A DNA stretch of 64,000 bases, from the NCBI RefSeq assembly GCF_001179845.1, contig NZ_CVSB01000006.1:1-64000 (forward strand). The letters are read 5' to 3'. The notes under the pieces were generated by a model. The model had not been told where the DNA came from and did not search any database. It worked only from the letters and a program-made list of their open reading frames with translations. Source of the DNA: Candidatus Pelagibacter communis. Its GTDB lineage: Bacteria > Pseudomonadota > Alphaproteobacteria > Pelagibacterales > Pelagibacteraceae. Shown one piece after another: positions 45,244 to 51,270 of this stretch. The translations under genes were made by a program, and so were the position numbers. Numbering within the stretch: the first letter of the stretch is position 1; each line of letters starts with the position of its first letter.

Positions 45244-46293
45244 ATGGCAAAAATTAAAATAAAAAGAGAGCGAGTTAAATTCGCTTCTGATAATGTTGCT
45301 GGTGCTTGTCCCGAGGTATTAGATGCAATTTTGAAAGCCAATGAAGGAGATAGTACTCCTTATGGTAATGATCCGATATCAACAGAATTACAAGACAAAT
45401 TTTCAGAAATATTTGAAAAAGAAGTAATTGTTTTTCCTACTGCCTCAGGTACTGCAGCTAATGCTTTAGCATTATCTACAATGACACCTTCTTATGGAAA
45501 TATTTATTGTCATAAGATGTCCCACATAAATACAGATGAATGTGGTGCACCTGAATTTTATACAGGAGGGGGAAAGTTAGTTACTTTAAATGGAGTGATG
45601 GGAAAAATAACATCAGAGGAGTTGGATCAATCGATAGGTGGAAAAGGGATTGTTCATCATACACAACCTTCATCAGTCAGTATCACTCAAGTGTGTGAAA
45701 CAGGTGAAGTTTATCAATTAGATGAAATAAAAAAAATTGGAGAAATCACCCATAAACATAATTTAAATTTACATATGGATGGAGCCAGATTTGCTAACGC
45801 ATTGGTATCTTTAGATGTAAGTCCTGCTGAAATGACATGGAAATCTGGGGTTGATGTATTGTCATTTGGAGCAACTAAAAATGGATGTCTAGCAGCTGAA
45901 GCAATTATATTTTTTAAGAAAGAATTAGTTGGAGACATTGCTTTTTTAATGAAAAGAGCGGGGCACTTATTATCAAAAATGCGTTTTGTTTCTGCACAAC
46001 TCGATGCCTATATTTCAAATGATGTTTGGTTGAGAAACGCAAAGCACGCTAATGCAATGGGTAAAAAATTAAGCGATGGTTTAAGCAAGCACAATGATAT
46101 TGAAATTGCTTATCCTACAGAAGCAAACGAAGTATTTGCAAAATTTCCAAGAGAAAAAATAGAATATCTAAATTCTGAAGGTTATAAAATGAATGAAGAA
46201 GAATTAGATGGTAAAGCGGTCAGATTAGTTGCTGCTTGGAATACTAAAGATAGTGATGTCGATGAATTGTTAAATACAATTAAAGTTAACTAG
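45244..46293 (+). CDS. ltaE: Low-specificity L-threonine aldolase
   Basis: A 349-residue PLP enzyme that splits threonine or allo-threonine to glycine and acetaldehyde. The PLP lysine is K212 in FGATKNGCLAAEA; ASDNVAGACPEVLDA, YGNDPISTEL, FPTASGTAANAL and LHMDGARFANAL are family blocks. It follows the amidinotransferase by 2 bases. Together with the two upstream enzymes it points to glycine supply. Its end overlaps the convergent 75-aa gene by 8 bases. Confidence 0.93.
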   Translation: MAKIKIKRERVKFASDNVAGACPEVLDAILKANEGDSTPYGNDPISTELQDKFSEIFEKEVIVFPTASGTAANALALSTMTPSYGNIYCHKMSHINTDECGAPEFYTGGGKLVTLNGVMGKITSEELDQSIGGKGIVHHTQPSSVSITQVCETGEVYQLDEIKKIGEITHKHNLNLHMDGARFANALVSLDVSPAEMTWKSGVDVLSFGATKNGCLAAEAIIFFKKELVGDIAFLMKRAGHLLSKMRFVSAQLDAYISNDVWLRNAKHANAMGKKLSDGLSKHNDIEIAYPTEANEVFAKFPREKIEYLNSEGYKMNEEELDGKAVRLVAAWNTKDSDVDELLNTIKVN

Positions 46294-46513
46294 GATTTTC
46301 TTTTAAAAACTCAATATACTTTATTACTTCATCAAATTTTTCATCAGGAATATCCTTGTAACTTACATTGAATTTACTTTTCACACAAATCGCAACATGA
46401 GCATAGGGGTTTCTTCCTTTAGGGTGATTTGGATGATCAGGTAATTGCCCCACCAAATAATCGCCAGCTTCCTGAATAATTTTCCACAGTTTACTTGCGT
46501 TTTCTTTGTTCAC
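46286..46513 (-). CDS. 75-aa protein, intact target gene of the cassette region (ORF6C-like?)
   Basis: A small protein starting at GTG (46513). The N-terminal third (NKENASKLWKIIQEAGDYL) is predicted to be an amphipathic helix. The rest includes HPNHPKGRNPYAHVAICVKS and FNVSYKDIPDEKFDEVIKYI, the latter faintly like the ORF6C domain of phage antirepressors; that resemblance is weak. The first 60 bp of the gene is repeated at 48811 and 49872 as truncated copies. Copy C keeps an ATG start, while this intact copy has GTG, consistent with the 5' end having been replaced. Function unknown. Confidence 0.65.
   Translation of the reverse strand: MNKENASKLWKIIQEAGDYLVGQLPDHPNHPKGRNPYAHVAICVKSKFNVSYKDIPDEKFDEVIKYIEFLKENPS
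46453..46512. repeat. 60-bp direct repeat, copy A (in intact 75-aa gene)
   Basis: It begins CCAAATAATCGCCAGC and ends TTTCTTTGTTCA on the plus strand. It differs from copies B and C at one base (C for G in CCA[C/G]AGTTT). It forms the first 20 codons of the intact gene on the minus strand. A TTTATCT core frame follows 19 bases after its end, as with copy B. Confidence 0.9.
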
Positions 46514-46530
46514 ACACTCACTTTTCTTGT

Positions 46531-46556
46531 TTTATCTCTTTTGTATCTAGTTTGTA
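46531..46556. repeat. Islet 1 left core repeat
   Basis: TTTATCT then CTTTTGTATCTAGTTTGTA. It matches 48662-48687 at 25 of 26 bases. It is followed by a TAGTTATCC and TATAAAATCCTAT tail (ending 46580), which recurs after the left core of islet 2. Confidence 0.8.
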
Positions 46557-46613
46557 TCTAGTTATCCTATAAAATCCTATAAATTGTAACCAGTATCAAT
46601 AGAGATTTTTTAA

Positions 46614-47177
46614 TTATTTAAATGTAGTCATCTTCAAATATTCTTCTAAGTTATTCTTAATCCATTTGAGACGCTTATCTTTATTTGCCTGCAAATCCGA
46701 ACGTCTCAATATTCCAACTAATCCATGAACAGATGCCCAAATATTGACTGCTTTTATCATAACATCTTTATCAGATGCATTGGGCATAAAATTTTTAACT
46801 CCTTGAATTACTCCATCAAAAGCTTCATCAAATAGAGCTTCTATATCGGGATAAAGAGATATATCTAAATCCGTATTCCCAAACATTAAATCGTAAATAT
46901 ATGGATACTTTAATCCAAATCTTATGTAATGAGCTCCGTAACCAGAAAAATTATTGGTTAAATTTTTCTTGCCCTTATTTATTATTTCAAAACCTCTTCG
47001 AACCAACTCTGCTTTAAGATCATTTTTGTTTTTTAAATGTCTATAAAAAGCAGTATTTGAAACTCTAGCTTTCTTAGCAACTTCTCGCATATTAACTTTT
47101 TCCCAAGACTCAGCGACACAAATATTCCATGCAACCTCAACGAGTTTTTCTTTTAGATTTTTTTTGTGATAGCTCAT
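46614..47177 (-). CDS. TetR/AcrR-family transcriptional regulator
   Basis: A 187-residue repressor. The N-terminal helix-turn-helix is VNMREVAKKARVSNTAFYRH followed by LKNKNDLKAEL at about 23-52. The C-terminal ligand domain is helical with WASVHGLVGILRRS. The base composition is AT-rich like the chromosome. It is divergent from the two membrane genes; two palindromic operators lie between. It probably represses them and itself. Confidence 0.88.
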   Translation of the reverse strand: MSYHKKNLKEKLVEVAWNICVAESWEKVNMREVAKKARVSNTAFYRHLKNKNDLKAELVRRGFEIINKGKKNLTNNFSGYGAHYIRFGLKYPYIYDLMFGNTDLDISLYPDIEALFDEAFDGVIQGVKNFMPNASDKDVMIKAVNIWASVHGLVGILRRSDLQANKDKRLKWIKNNLEEYLKMTTFK

Positions 47178-47185
47178 ATCAAATT

Positions 47186-47239
47186 AATGTTTACAAAGTA
47201 AACATTTTCCTATAGTAATCATGTTATCTTAGTAAACAT
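47186..47239. promoter_or_regulatory. TetR operator pair
   Basis: O1 (47186-47206) is a perfect palindrome, AATGTTTAC-AAA-GTAAACATT. O2 (47221-47239) has the same form with an imperfect left arm, ATGTTATC-TTA-GTAAACAT. The centres are 34 bp apart, about three helical turns. They fill the gap between tetR and the membrane operon, so binding could block both promoters. Confidence 0.75.
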
Positions 47240-47278
47240 AATAACAGGATTTTAAATATAATGAAAGAAGGTTGGATC

Positions 47279-47827
47279 ATGAAGAAAAATTTGTATCTTA
47301 GCGCCGTTTGGTTGATCATAACACTTTTGGCAACTGGCTTAGTCCTGTATTTCTTGCGAAATTTCCTACCCAATGATCTTGAATCTTGGTTCTCCTATAG
47401 TGGACTGATTGCGATGATTGGCTGGGTGATCTTGATTTTTGGGCCACGACGTTGGCCGTTATTATCGATCTTGCCGGCGTATGTTTTCCCAGCAGTTCTA
47501 TCGTTGGGTTACGTGATTTTGATACTGCGCCACTTCGGTCCCGCTGAAGGTGGTTACAATACACTAGCGGATGTAGCGAAATTATTATCCAACGATCATA
47601 TTTTGCTAGCAGGTTGGGTGCACTATTTGGCGTTCGACCTTTTCATTGGTGCATGGATTTCACGGCAATCAGATGATGCTGGTATTTCACGAGTAGTTCA
47701 GGCTCCGATCCTAGCCTCAACTTTCATGTTTGGCCCACTTGGGTTGCTCCTGTTCCTGATGTTATGGAAGGCCCGTAAACTGATACTAGATATCCCTCAA
47801 TCGATAACAAAAGGAGCTGGACAATGA
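47279..47827 (+). CDS. DUF4281 (ABA4-like) membrane protein
   Basis: A 182-residue membrane protein with four or five helices. The C-terminal part, LLAGWVHYLAFDLFIGAWIS followed by TFMFGPLGLLLFL, is the DUF4281 signature shared with plant ABA4. Bacterial function is unknown. The ATG at 47279 has a GAAGG site about 8 bases upstream; the ATG at 47261 would add six residues. G+C and codon use (many G and C third positions) are unlike the chromosome, so it appears to be recently acquired. It overlaps the next gene by 4 bases. Confidence 0.75.
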   Translation: MKKNLYLSAVWLIITLLATGLVLYFLRNFLPNDLESWFSYSGLIAMIGWVILIFGPRRWPLLSILPAYVFPAVLSLGYVILILRHFGPAEGGYNTLADVAKLLSNDHILLAGWVHYLAFDLFIGAWISRQSDDAGISRVVQAPILASTFMFGPLGLLLFLMLWKARKLILDIPQSITKGAGQ

Positions 47828-48630
47828 CGACACTGACACTATCACCAAAGGTTTCTGTGACTTCCCGTGTGGAGGATTTGCTCTGGCAGGGTGGTTTAAT
47901 TATCATCGCGTTCTTGCCAGTCACGTTCCTGGTTTCACTTTATGATCCACGTCAGCTGAACGAAATAAATATTTGGTCGAAACCAATGAAGTTCTATGCG
48001 TCGGTTGGACTGCACATGATAACCATCGCCTTCATTGCACGTTTTATTGATTACGATGTTCGGAGAAAATTTTCGGTTTATGTCCTGGGCTGGGTCCTGA
48101 CATTCACTGCGATTTTTGAGTTGGCCTACCTTACTATGCAGGCTGCACGCGGACGTCACTCGCACTGGAACTTCGAGACCACGTTCGAATCCTTGATGTA
48201 CGCTGCAATGGGCATTGGAGCTGTCATATTGATTCTGATTCCTGTAGTAATCGGTCTGCTGGTTTACCGCTACCCTGTTCGTGAGATGCGTCAGGGTCTA
48301 CGACTTGGTATTTTGTTAGGCATGATCCTCGGATTTTTCACAACTTTAATTGTCGCCGGTTATATGTCGCAAACATACGGCCACTGGGTCGGTGGAGTCA
48401 AAAGTGATGCCGATGGCCTGCCAATCGTCGGTTGGGTGCGTAGTGGTGGTGACCTACGTGTGCCTCACTTCTTCGCGACGCACTTGATGCAGATCATCCC
48501 TGTGATTGGATTTATCGCTGATCGTTTCTTCCAAAGACCAAGACTTATTGTTGTCATCGCATCTACTATAGGTGTAGGTATGGTCGCTTTCACATTCTTG
48601 CAGGCTTTAAGAGGTCAACCATTCATCTGA
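47824..48630 (+). CDS. Membrane protein of unknown family (268 aa), foreign composition
   Basis: I do not recognise the family. The product has about seven hydrophobic segments, for example GGLIIIAFLPVTFLVSL, VLGWVLTFTAIFELAYLT, and AAMGIGAVILILIPVVIGLL. A loop GHWVGGVKSDADGLPIVGW and HFFATHLMQIIPVIGF have possible metal-binding His. At 48421-48480 I count 36 G or C in 60 bases, far above the surrounding genome. It is translationally coupled to the DUF4281 gene (ATGA), and the two probably work together under TetR control. Confidence 0.75.
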   Translation: MTTLTLSPKVSVTSRVEDLLWQGGLIIIAFLPVTFLVSLYDPRQLNEINIWSKPMKFYASVGLHMITIAFIARFIDYDVRRKFSVYVLGWVLTFTAIFELAYLTMQAARGRHSHWNFETTFESLMYAAMGIGAVILILIPVVIGLLVYRYPVREMRQGLRLGILLGMILGFFTTLIVAGYMSQTYGHWVGGVKSDADGLPIVGWVRSGGDLRVPHFFATHLMQIIPVIGFIADRFFQRPRLIVVIASTIGVGMVAFTFLQALRGQPFI

Positions 48631-48661
48631 TCAGCAATTTGCTTTAAAAATAGTTATTTGA

Positions 48662-48810
48662 TTTATCTTTTTTGTATCTAGTTTGTAATGTAGTTTTTTT
48701 ATTAAATAGATGAGTCTTTAAGCGATTTACTTAATGTAAATTTTTGATTATCCGCATAAGTACTGTAGTTTGATGTAGCTTAATGTGGAATAATGTGTCC
48801 CTCTATTCCC
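48662..48810. repeat. 149-bp right-end module of islet 1
   Basis: Order: TTTATCT core repeat (48662-48687), TAGTT, GATGAGT at 48709, an imperfect hairpin from TTTAAGCG (48717-48724) to CGCATAA (48753-48759), then four 10-bp phased units at 48761-48800 (TACTGTAGTT, TGATGTAGCT, TAATGTGGAA, TAATGTGTCC), then 10 bases, then repeat copy B. The module at 49723-49871 has identical length and order. The phased units could be recombinase arm sites. Confidence 0.75.
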
Positions 48811-48871
48811 CCAAATAATCGCCAGCTTCCTGAATAATTTTCCAGAGTTTACTTGCGTTTTCTTTGTTCAC
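48803..48871 (-). pseudogene. Truncated 5' fragment of the 75-aa gene (copy B, 22 codons)
   Basis: Starts with GTG at 48871, keeps the first 20 codons of the 75-aa gene, then ends in TAG after Leu-Gly-Glu. It shares its exact length and stop position with the fragment in copy C, so it may be part of the module and not a random remnant. Confidence 0.65.
48811..48870. repeat. 60-bp direct repeat, copy B
   Basis: Identical to copy C over 60 bases and one base different from copy A. It ends the islet 1 unit and begins islet 2. Confidence 0.9.
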
Positions 48872-48888
48872 ACTACTTCAAAACCTGA

Positions 48889-48922
48889 TTTATCTAAATC
48901 TGCTATAGTCTGTGATATAGTT
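48889..48922. repeat. Islet 2 left core repeat
   Basis: TTTATCT frame at 48889, then the core 48901-48922 (TGCTATAGTCTG then TGATATAGTT), identical to 49735-49756. It is followed by ATCCTATAAAATCCTAT, the same tail as in islet 1. Confidence 0.8.
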
Positions 48923-48941
48923 ATCCTATAAAATCCTATCT

Positions 48942-49424
48942 TCATCTCATTTTATTTTTACTAGTTTTTTTGCACTTAAACATGCCTCGCATTTCACTAT
49001 TTTCATCAGGATTTACAGCTAACTCAATTAAACTATTATTTTTTTTTCTAACTTTAAATTTTATGATTTGATTATTTTTTCCATAAGTAAATAATTTAGT
49101 TACAAAATCTCCCTTTTTAGTAATATCTATATATAAGCCATCAAATCTCCACTTTTCATCAGGATTATCATTAACTATTTTTGATAATTTTTCCTCCCTT
49201 AAGAATTTTTTTTTTCCATTTCCAATAGAAGACCAAAAAAAATAAATTTTTTCTTTATCTAAACCCACATAGCGAATTCCATCCCAATAAACTCTTTCTA
49301 TATTACCAACAAATTTAGTACCCTTGCCGCTACATGCGTAGTAAAATTTATTGGAAAATAAACTAGCTTTAGAGGAATTGATGAACAGTACTAAAAACAA
49401 AAATATAGCAAGTATTTTTTTCAA
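48942..49424 (-). CDS. Secreted hypothetical protein (160 aa), islet 2 cargo
   Basis: No family recognised. It has a signal peptide (MKKILAIFLFLVLFINSSKA), then ASLFSNKFYYACSGKGTKFV. The mature part is basic, with two Cys (YACSG and FKCKK) that may pair. Base composition is AT-rich. It follows the 70-aa membrane gene directly with no gap, so the two are co-transcribed. A role in envelope or phage interaction is possible but not supported by sequence. Confidence 0.6.
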   Translation of the reverse strand: MKKILAIFLFLVLFINSSKASLFSNKFYYACSGKGTKFVGNIERVYWDGIRYVGLDKEKIYFFWSSIGNGKKKFLREEKLSKIVNDNPDEKWRFDGLYIDITKKGDFVTKLFTYGKNNQIIKFKVRKKNNSLIELAVNPDENSEMRGMFKCKKTSKNKMR

Positions 49425-49637
49425 TTACTTTTTTTTTGATTTTTTTTTAAAAAAAGACATCACTATTAAAATAATTCCAACTACAAACCCAATTTCACTT
49501 AATAAAGTAAAATTGCCTATACCACCAAAAAGAGCCATTGTTAATGTATTGCCTGTCTGAAGCATGATATTCAGTGGATACATTATTGATATTACAAGAA
49601 TAAAAATACCAATTGTTCTCAAGCTAAATGATTTCAT
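49425..49637 (-). CDS. Small two-helix membrane protein (70 aa), islet 2 cargo
   Basis: Two hydrophobic helices (IGIFILVISIMYPLNIML at about 9-26 and LSEIGFVVGIILIVMSFF at about 46-63) followed by a lysine tail. No family recognised. The ATG abuts the module side of the islet and its stop abuts the 160-aa gene start. Small membrane proteins of this kind can be toxins or exclusion factors, but nothing shows this here. Confidence 0.55.
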   Translation of the reverse strand: MKSFSLRTIGIFILVISIMYPLNIMLQTGNTLTMALFGGIGNFTLLSEIGFVVGIILIVMSFFKKKSKKK

Positions 49638-49722
49638 AAATTTATTTTAACATAAACAATAAGTTTCTTCATTATTTAATTACAATAAGTATAAACGGTA
49701 GTTTCTTCTAAAAGCTATTTGA

Positions 49723-49871
49723 TTTATCTCAACTTGCTATAGTCTGTGATATAGTTTTTTGTTTAAATTGATGAGTTTTTAGGCGTATTATTTTCAATTA
49801 AATTTTAATTATCCGCCTAACTAGTGTGAAGTAGTGTGAGGTCGTGTGGGGTAGGGTGTACCACTAGCACC
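49723..49871. repeat. 149-bp right-end module of islet 2
   Basis: Order: TTTATCT frame (49723), core repeat (49735-49756), GATGAGT at 49770, imperfect hairpin from TAGGCG (49780-49785) to CGCCTA (49814-49819), then four 10-bp phased units at 49822-49861 (TAGTGTGAAG, TAGTGTGAGG, TCGTGTGGGG, TAGGGTGTAC), 10 bases, then repeat copy C. Sequence has diverged from the islet 1 module, but spacing is the same to the base. Confidence 0.75.
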
Positions 49872-49932
49872 CCAAATAATCGCCAGCTTCCTGAATAATT
49901 TTCCAGAGTTTACTTGCGTTTTCTTTGTTCAT
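49864..49932 (-). pseudogene. Truncated 5' fragment of the 75-aa gene (copy C, 22 codons)
   Basis: Starts with ATG at 49932, keeps the first 20 codons of the 75-aa gene, then ends in TAG after Leu-Gly-Cys. The ATG suggests that this is the original 5' end. It has the same length and stop position as copy B. Confidence 0.65.
49872..49931. repeat. 60-bp direct repeat, copy C
   Basis: Identical to copy B. TTTATCT follows 12 bases after it, but no core or TAGTTATCC tail follows, so this looks like the undisturbed end of the array. Confidence 0.9.
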
Positions 49933-49943
49933 ACAGTCTAGTT

Positions 49944-50411
49944 TTATCTAAAAAATAAACTTTTTCTAATATCTATTATTTCTCTGATCTGTTTGTCTTT
50001 AATAGCATTCCAAGAAACGAATAAAGTACATAATTGATATAAGGCAAATATTTCATTTTTTTGATTTTGAGATAAATCACTATCTGCTTCAACATAGTTT
50101 TCAAAATAAGAAATATTATTTCTCGCACAGTTTAAATAATATTTACAAGCGTCTGTTACTGTACCAGTTGACCACCAGTTCGAGTCTCTGAAAAGATTAG
50201 ATATTTCTTGGTAGAAAGAACTTGTTTCAGAAATAGCCAAATCCTTTTGAACATTTTCTGAAAATTGATCTAATTCAAATTGAATTAAAGCCAATACCTT
50301 TTTTTCACTACTTCTCTTCACAAGCAGCTCAATGACATTTTTATATGACATTGTTTGGATTTTATTCCAATTATCAAAAAAATCGTTTGGTGCTTTATTA
50401 ATATCTACCAT
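49944..50411 (-). CDS. Hypothetical protein (155 aa)
   Basis: No family recognised. A soluble, mostly helical protein; N-terminal VDINKAPNDFFDNWNKIQTM followed by LVKRSSEKKVLALIQFELDQ, and a central WWSTGTVTDACKYYLNCARN. It lies just right of the repeat array and left of a methyltransferase gene. The reading frame is long, AT-rich in style and clean, so it is probably real. The first lines of the protein (NKI near a helix) faintly recall phasin-like proteins, but I cannot support that. Confidence 0.6.
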   Translation of the reverse strand: MVDINKAPNDFFDNWNKIQTMSYKNVIELLVKRSSEKKVLALIQFELDQFSENVQKDLAISETSSFYQEISNLFRDSNWWSTGTVTDACKYYLNCARNNISYFENYVEADSDLSQNQKNEIFALYQLCTLFVSWNAIKDKQIREIIDIRKSLFFR

Positions 50412-50457
50412 GCTAAATTACTTTAGATAATCAGGAATTAGATTTTAACATTCTAGA

Positions 50458-51117
50458 TTATAATTTTTTTTTAAAACAACAGTAAATGTTTGTTTTATTA
50501 AAACCAAAACAAGTTCTTAATGGAGGAATTATATTCATAAGATTGGCTAAAAAAAATTGGAAATAAGGATTTGGTTTTTTAATTGTCTTGTTCATAAAAC
50601 CATAAGAGTTAATTTTAATGTATTCGAACTTTCTACTAAAGAGTTTACCTAATTCCTTTTCAATTAAACTTAAATTTACCCCAACATTACCAACGTTAAA
50701 TACCATACTCCCTCCAGGTTTTAATAAATCGTAAATCATTTTTATTAAAATTAAAGTATGATCATGATTAAATTTGCTATTTATACCCATAGTTTGAGTG
50801 CAAACACACAAATTTGGTTTTTCTCGATTATATGCTTTTATAAAATTTTCAATTTTATCATTAACAGGTAATGCATCAGGAAAATTTCTAACCCCTCGAT
50901 CTAACTTTTGTTTATCAAGATCTACACAAATATATTTTTTTGTCATGAAAAATTTTTTATTCATCATTGATCCACCAGCTAAGTCAATTCCTAGCTCACC
51001 ATCGATTGATTTTAAGTCATATTTTAACCATAGAAACAAAAGAGTTTTACTAGCTGTCACACCTATTCTTATTTGACCAATTAATAACTTTAAGGTTTTA
51101 TTAGCAATATTTAACAT
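50458..51117 (-). CDS. Class I SAM-dependent methyltransferase
   Basis: A 219-residue protein. The SAM-binding segment is GELGIDLAGGSMMNKKFF with the following acidic YICVDLDKQKLDRG, and LLKPGGSMVFNVGNVG is motif III-like. The substrate is unknown; proteins of this type often methylate surface sugars or lipids. It is the last gene of the accessory stretch before cmk, with its promoter in the 153-bp gap at 51118-51270, where no RNA gene was seen. Confidence 0.7.
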   Translation of the reverse strand: MLNIANKTLKLLIGQIRIGVTASKTLLFLWLKYDLKSIDGELGIDLAGGSMMNKKFFMTKKYICVDLDKQKLDRGVRNFPDALPVNDKIENFIKAYNREKPNLCVCTQTMGINSKFNHDHTLILIKMIYDLLKPGGSMVFNVGNVGVNLSLIEKELGKLFSRKFEYIKINSYGFMNKTIKKPNPYFQFFLANLMNIIPPLRTCFGFNKTNIYCCFKKKL

Positions 51118-51270
51118 TGTTTGATTTATAAATTTTATTCTTTTTATTTTAAATGTTTATCAAAGTCATTAATAAATTTTTATATTCTTTTTTAAAACAA
51201 AAAGCTTAATATCAAATTGATAAAATTTAGGATATTAAATTTTATAATTTTATAATAAAAAACTTAAAAA

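Larger units (their letters stand above)
46453..48810. mobile_element. Cassette islet 1 (2,358 bp), TetR plus two membrane proteins
   Basis: The unit runs from the start of repeat copy A to the base before copy B. Inside, the core direct repeat at 46531 and 48662 flanks the cargo: a tetR gene, a DUF4281 gene and a second membrane-protein gene. The right end is a 149-bp module with the same layout as in islet 2. No integrase or transposase is present, so movement would need an enzyme from elsewhere. The two membrane genes have distinctly higher G+C than the chromosome, while tetR does not. Limits are inferred from repeats. Confidence 0.65.
48631..48941. other. 311-bp gap at the islet 1/islet 2 junction
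   Basis: This gap has no gene. It holds the 149-bp right-end module of islet 1, repeat copy B, and the left core of islet 2, each listed separately. It is the only convergent gene pair in the window with a real gap. Confidence 0.8.
48811..49871. mobile_element. Cassette islet 2 (1,061 bp), two small hypothetical genes
   Basis: The unit runs from repeat copy B to the base before copy C. The islet-specific 22-bp core repeat lies at 48901-48922 and 49735-49756. The cargo is two minus-strand genes for a secreted 160-aa protein and a 70-aa membrane protein. The right-end module (49723-49871) matches that of islet 1 in length and layout. No recombinase is present. Confidence 0.62.
49638..49943. 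other. 306-bp gap at the right border of islet 2
   Basis: This gap has no full gene. It holds the right-end module of islet 2 and repeat copy C, listed separately. Bases 49638-49722 show only AT-rich sequence, likely the promoter of the 70-aa gene, but no clear hexamers stood out. Confidence 0.75.

Noticed and set aside
46286-46620. tRNA gene as integration site for the cassettes
   Set aside because: No tRNA-like sequence occurs near any of the three repeat copies; the repeat is protein-coding.
48761-49861. CRISPR-like short phased repeats
   Set aside because: The 10-bp units are directly adjacent with no spacers, only four per block, and no cas genes are nearby.
51118-51270. Possible tRNA or small RNA in the gap before cmk
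   Set aside because: The stretch is almost entirely A and T, with no cloverleaf, T-loop motif or GC-rich hairpin.
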